From: JAWPMV01 sp039819665
Lineage (GTDB): Bacteria > Bacteroidota > Bacteroidia > J057
Assembly (NCBI GenBank): GCA_039819665.1
Contig: JBCBRM010000028.1
Location: 46,429 to 110,428 of the forward strand
Direction of reading: 5' to 3'
DNA length: 64,000 bases
The notes under the pieces are model-generated. The model was not told the DNA's origin. It did not search any database and was given only the letters and a program-made list of their open reading frames with translations. Each line of letters opens with the position of its first letter. Position 1 is the first letter of the stretch. Below are positions 63,481 to 64,000 of this stretch, piece by piece. The position numbers and the translations under genes were made by a program.

Positions 63481-64000
63481 TTATCTAAATCTTTCAAAAA
63501 AGCTTATCCTATTGGATTTAACTCTAGCTTCCTGTAGTTCTGATTCAATCATCTTAAATAATTCTTTATCAAAATCTCTCTCAAATAATCCACATGGAAA
63601 AGAATCGGAAAAGTTATGTGAACCCATACTTGTGTTTGTTAATTCACCAAAGAAAGATCCAGCGGTACAACAATAGTCCTCGTATCTCTTTAGTTCTTCA
63701 TCTGAAATAAGCTGCTTGATAAAACGATAAATTTGATTGGCTTTATAAAGACTAATGCTAATTTCTACCTTTGGCTTTTTCTTTATGATAGAAGATTTAT
63801 CTAAGGGGTTTTCTTGCAAGACCCATAATTTTGAGGACCAAATATTGGATTCTACGATTAGGTAGTTCGGAGCAAAAGTATCCATCTTTTGCTCTGAAAA
63901 AGCATAATTGTGCAGTTTCAGTTTAAAGGAATTAGATAGAAACCCCTTGCAGGAATTTAAGAGTATAAACCCCATTATCTTCCTTGCTATTATTATCCAT
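63481..64000 (-). CDS. Protein of unknown function, 5' end at or beyond the window edge
   Basis: At least 164 residues from an ATG at 63975. The frame stays open to the right edge (the upstream codons read WIIIARKI before MGFILLNSC). The visible start therefore looks like the middle of a lipoprotein signal peptide ending in LNSC, and the real start is probably just outside. The rest has a CC pair (YCCTAGSFFGE, about 101-111) and a helical basic end. I do not recognise it. Confidence 0.6.
   Translation of the reverse strand, partial: WIIIARKIMGFILLNSCKGFLSNSFKLKLHNYAFSEQKMDTFAPNYLIVESNIWSSKLWVLQENPLDKSSIIKKKPKVEISISLYKANQIYRFIKQLISDEELKRYEDYCCTAGSFFGELTNTSMGSHNFSDSFPCGLFERDFDKELFKMIESELQEARVKSNRISFFERFR

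Overview
The window comes from a member of the phylum Bacteroidota, probably of the Cytophagia/Saprospiria type. The reasons are an Alternative Complex III operon, two giant PKD-repeat proteins ending in a type IX secretion (type B, gliding-associated) sorting domain, a DUF1501/DUF1800 pair, a YpdA-type reductase, and promoter-like TTG-N18-TAnnTTTG elements in place of sigma70 boxes. I found no rRNA, tRNA, CRISPR array, transposase, integrase or prophage. The species cannot be named from the sequence alone.

Left part (1-1272): the tail of a formylglycine-generating-enzyme (SUMF1) domain protein, then a convergent YpdA-like flavoprotein. Positions 1810-19475 hold one long co-directional respiratory cluster: actABCDEF (Alternative Complex III, a quinol:cytochrome c oxidoreductase), coxB and coxA of an A1-type haem-copper oxidase, ctaA and ctaB (haem A synthesis), two subunit III-like genes, a subunit IV-like gene, a SCO-like gene that has lost its copper ligands, a DUF420 (CtaM-type) gene and a tiny CxxC membrane protein. 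Together these encode a quinol-to-oxygen electron transfer chain plus its assembly factors.

Middle part (19450-29187): mtaB, an S41 peptidase with TPR repeats, a DUF5060 glycosidase-like lipoprotein, a LEA-like lipoprotein, an acidic secreted protein, a SAM hydrolase, phoH and sucD. From 29365 to 39769 two divergently transcribed giant surface proteins with related N-termini face each other across a 673-bp gene-free region. Then come DUF1501/DUF1800 (39830-42466), an endonuclease III with an incomplete Fe-S motif, DUF2911, DUF4105, pgi, glutamate formimidoyltransferase, an orphan NuoJ-like gene, DinB, and a cyclic-nucleotide-binding/AlbA_2 fusion.

Right part (51133-64000): an S37 peptidase and an FMO-type monooxygenase in tandem, a fatty-acid hydroxylase, a run of small minus-strand genes (SMI1/KNR4, a cysteine-motif protein, GNAT, a UVR-motif protein, a SIMPL-like protein), a DUF763/AlkA-like glycosylase pair, a second S41 peptidase, a membrane-anchored AraC regulator and two unknown proteins, the last touching the edge.

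The most unusual non-coding content is three kinds of palindromic intergenic repeat. Two elements have arms built on an 8-nt period (18571-18644 and 44383-44463). One is a nested perfect inverted repeat (44253-44360). The third is a dispersed family with the core CCTCGAC...CTCGG (20826-20955, 55071-55115, 60225-60253), one copy of which lies inside the first codons of a DNA glycosylase reading frame. I did not find a clear new defence or mobile system. The best candidates for something undescribed are the ligand-less SCO protein, the CxxC microprotein of the oxidase cluster, the cNMP/AlbA_2 fusion, the DUF763/glycosylase pair and the octamer-period repeats.
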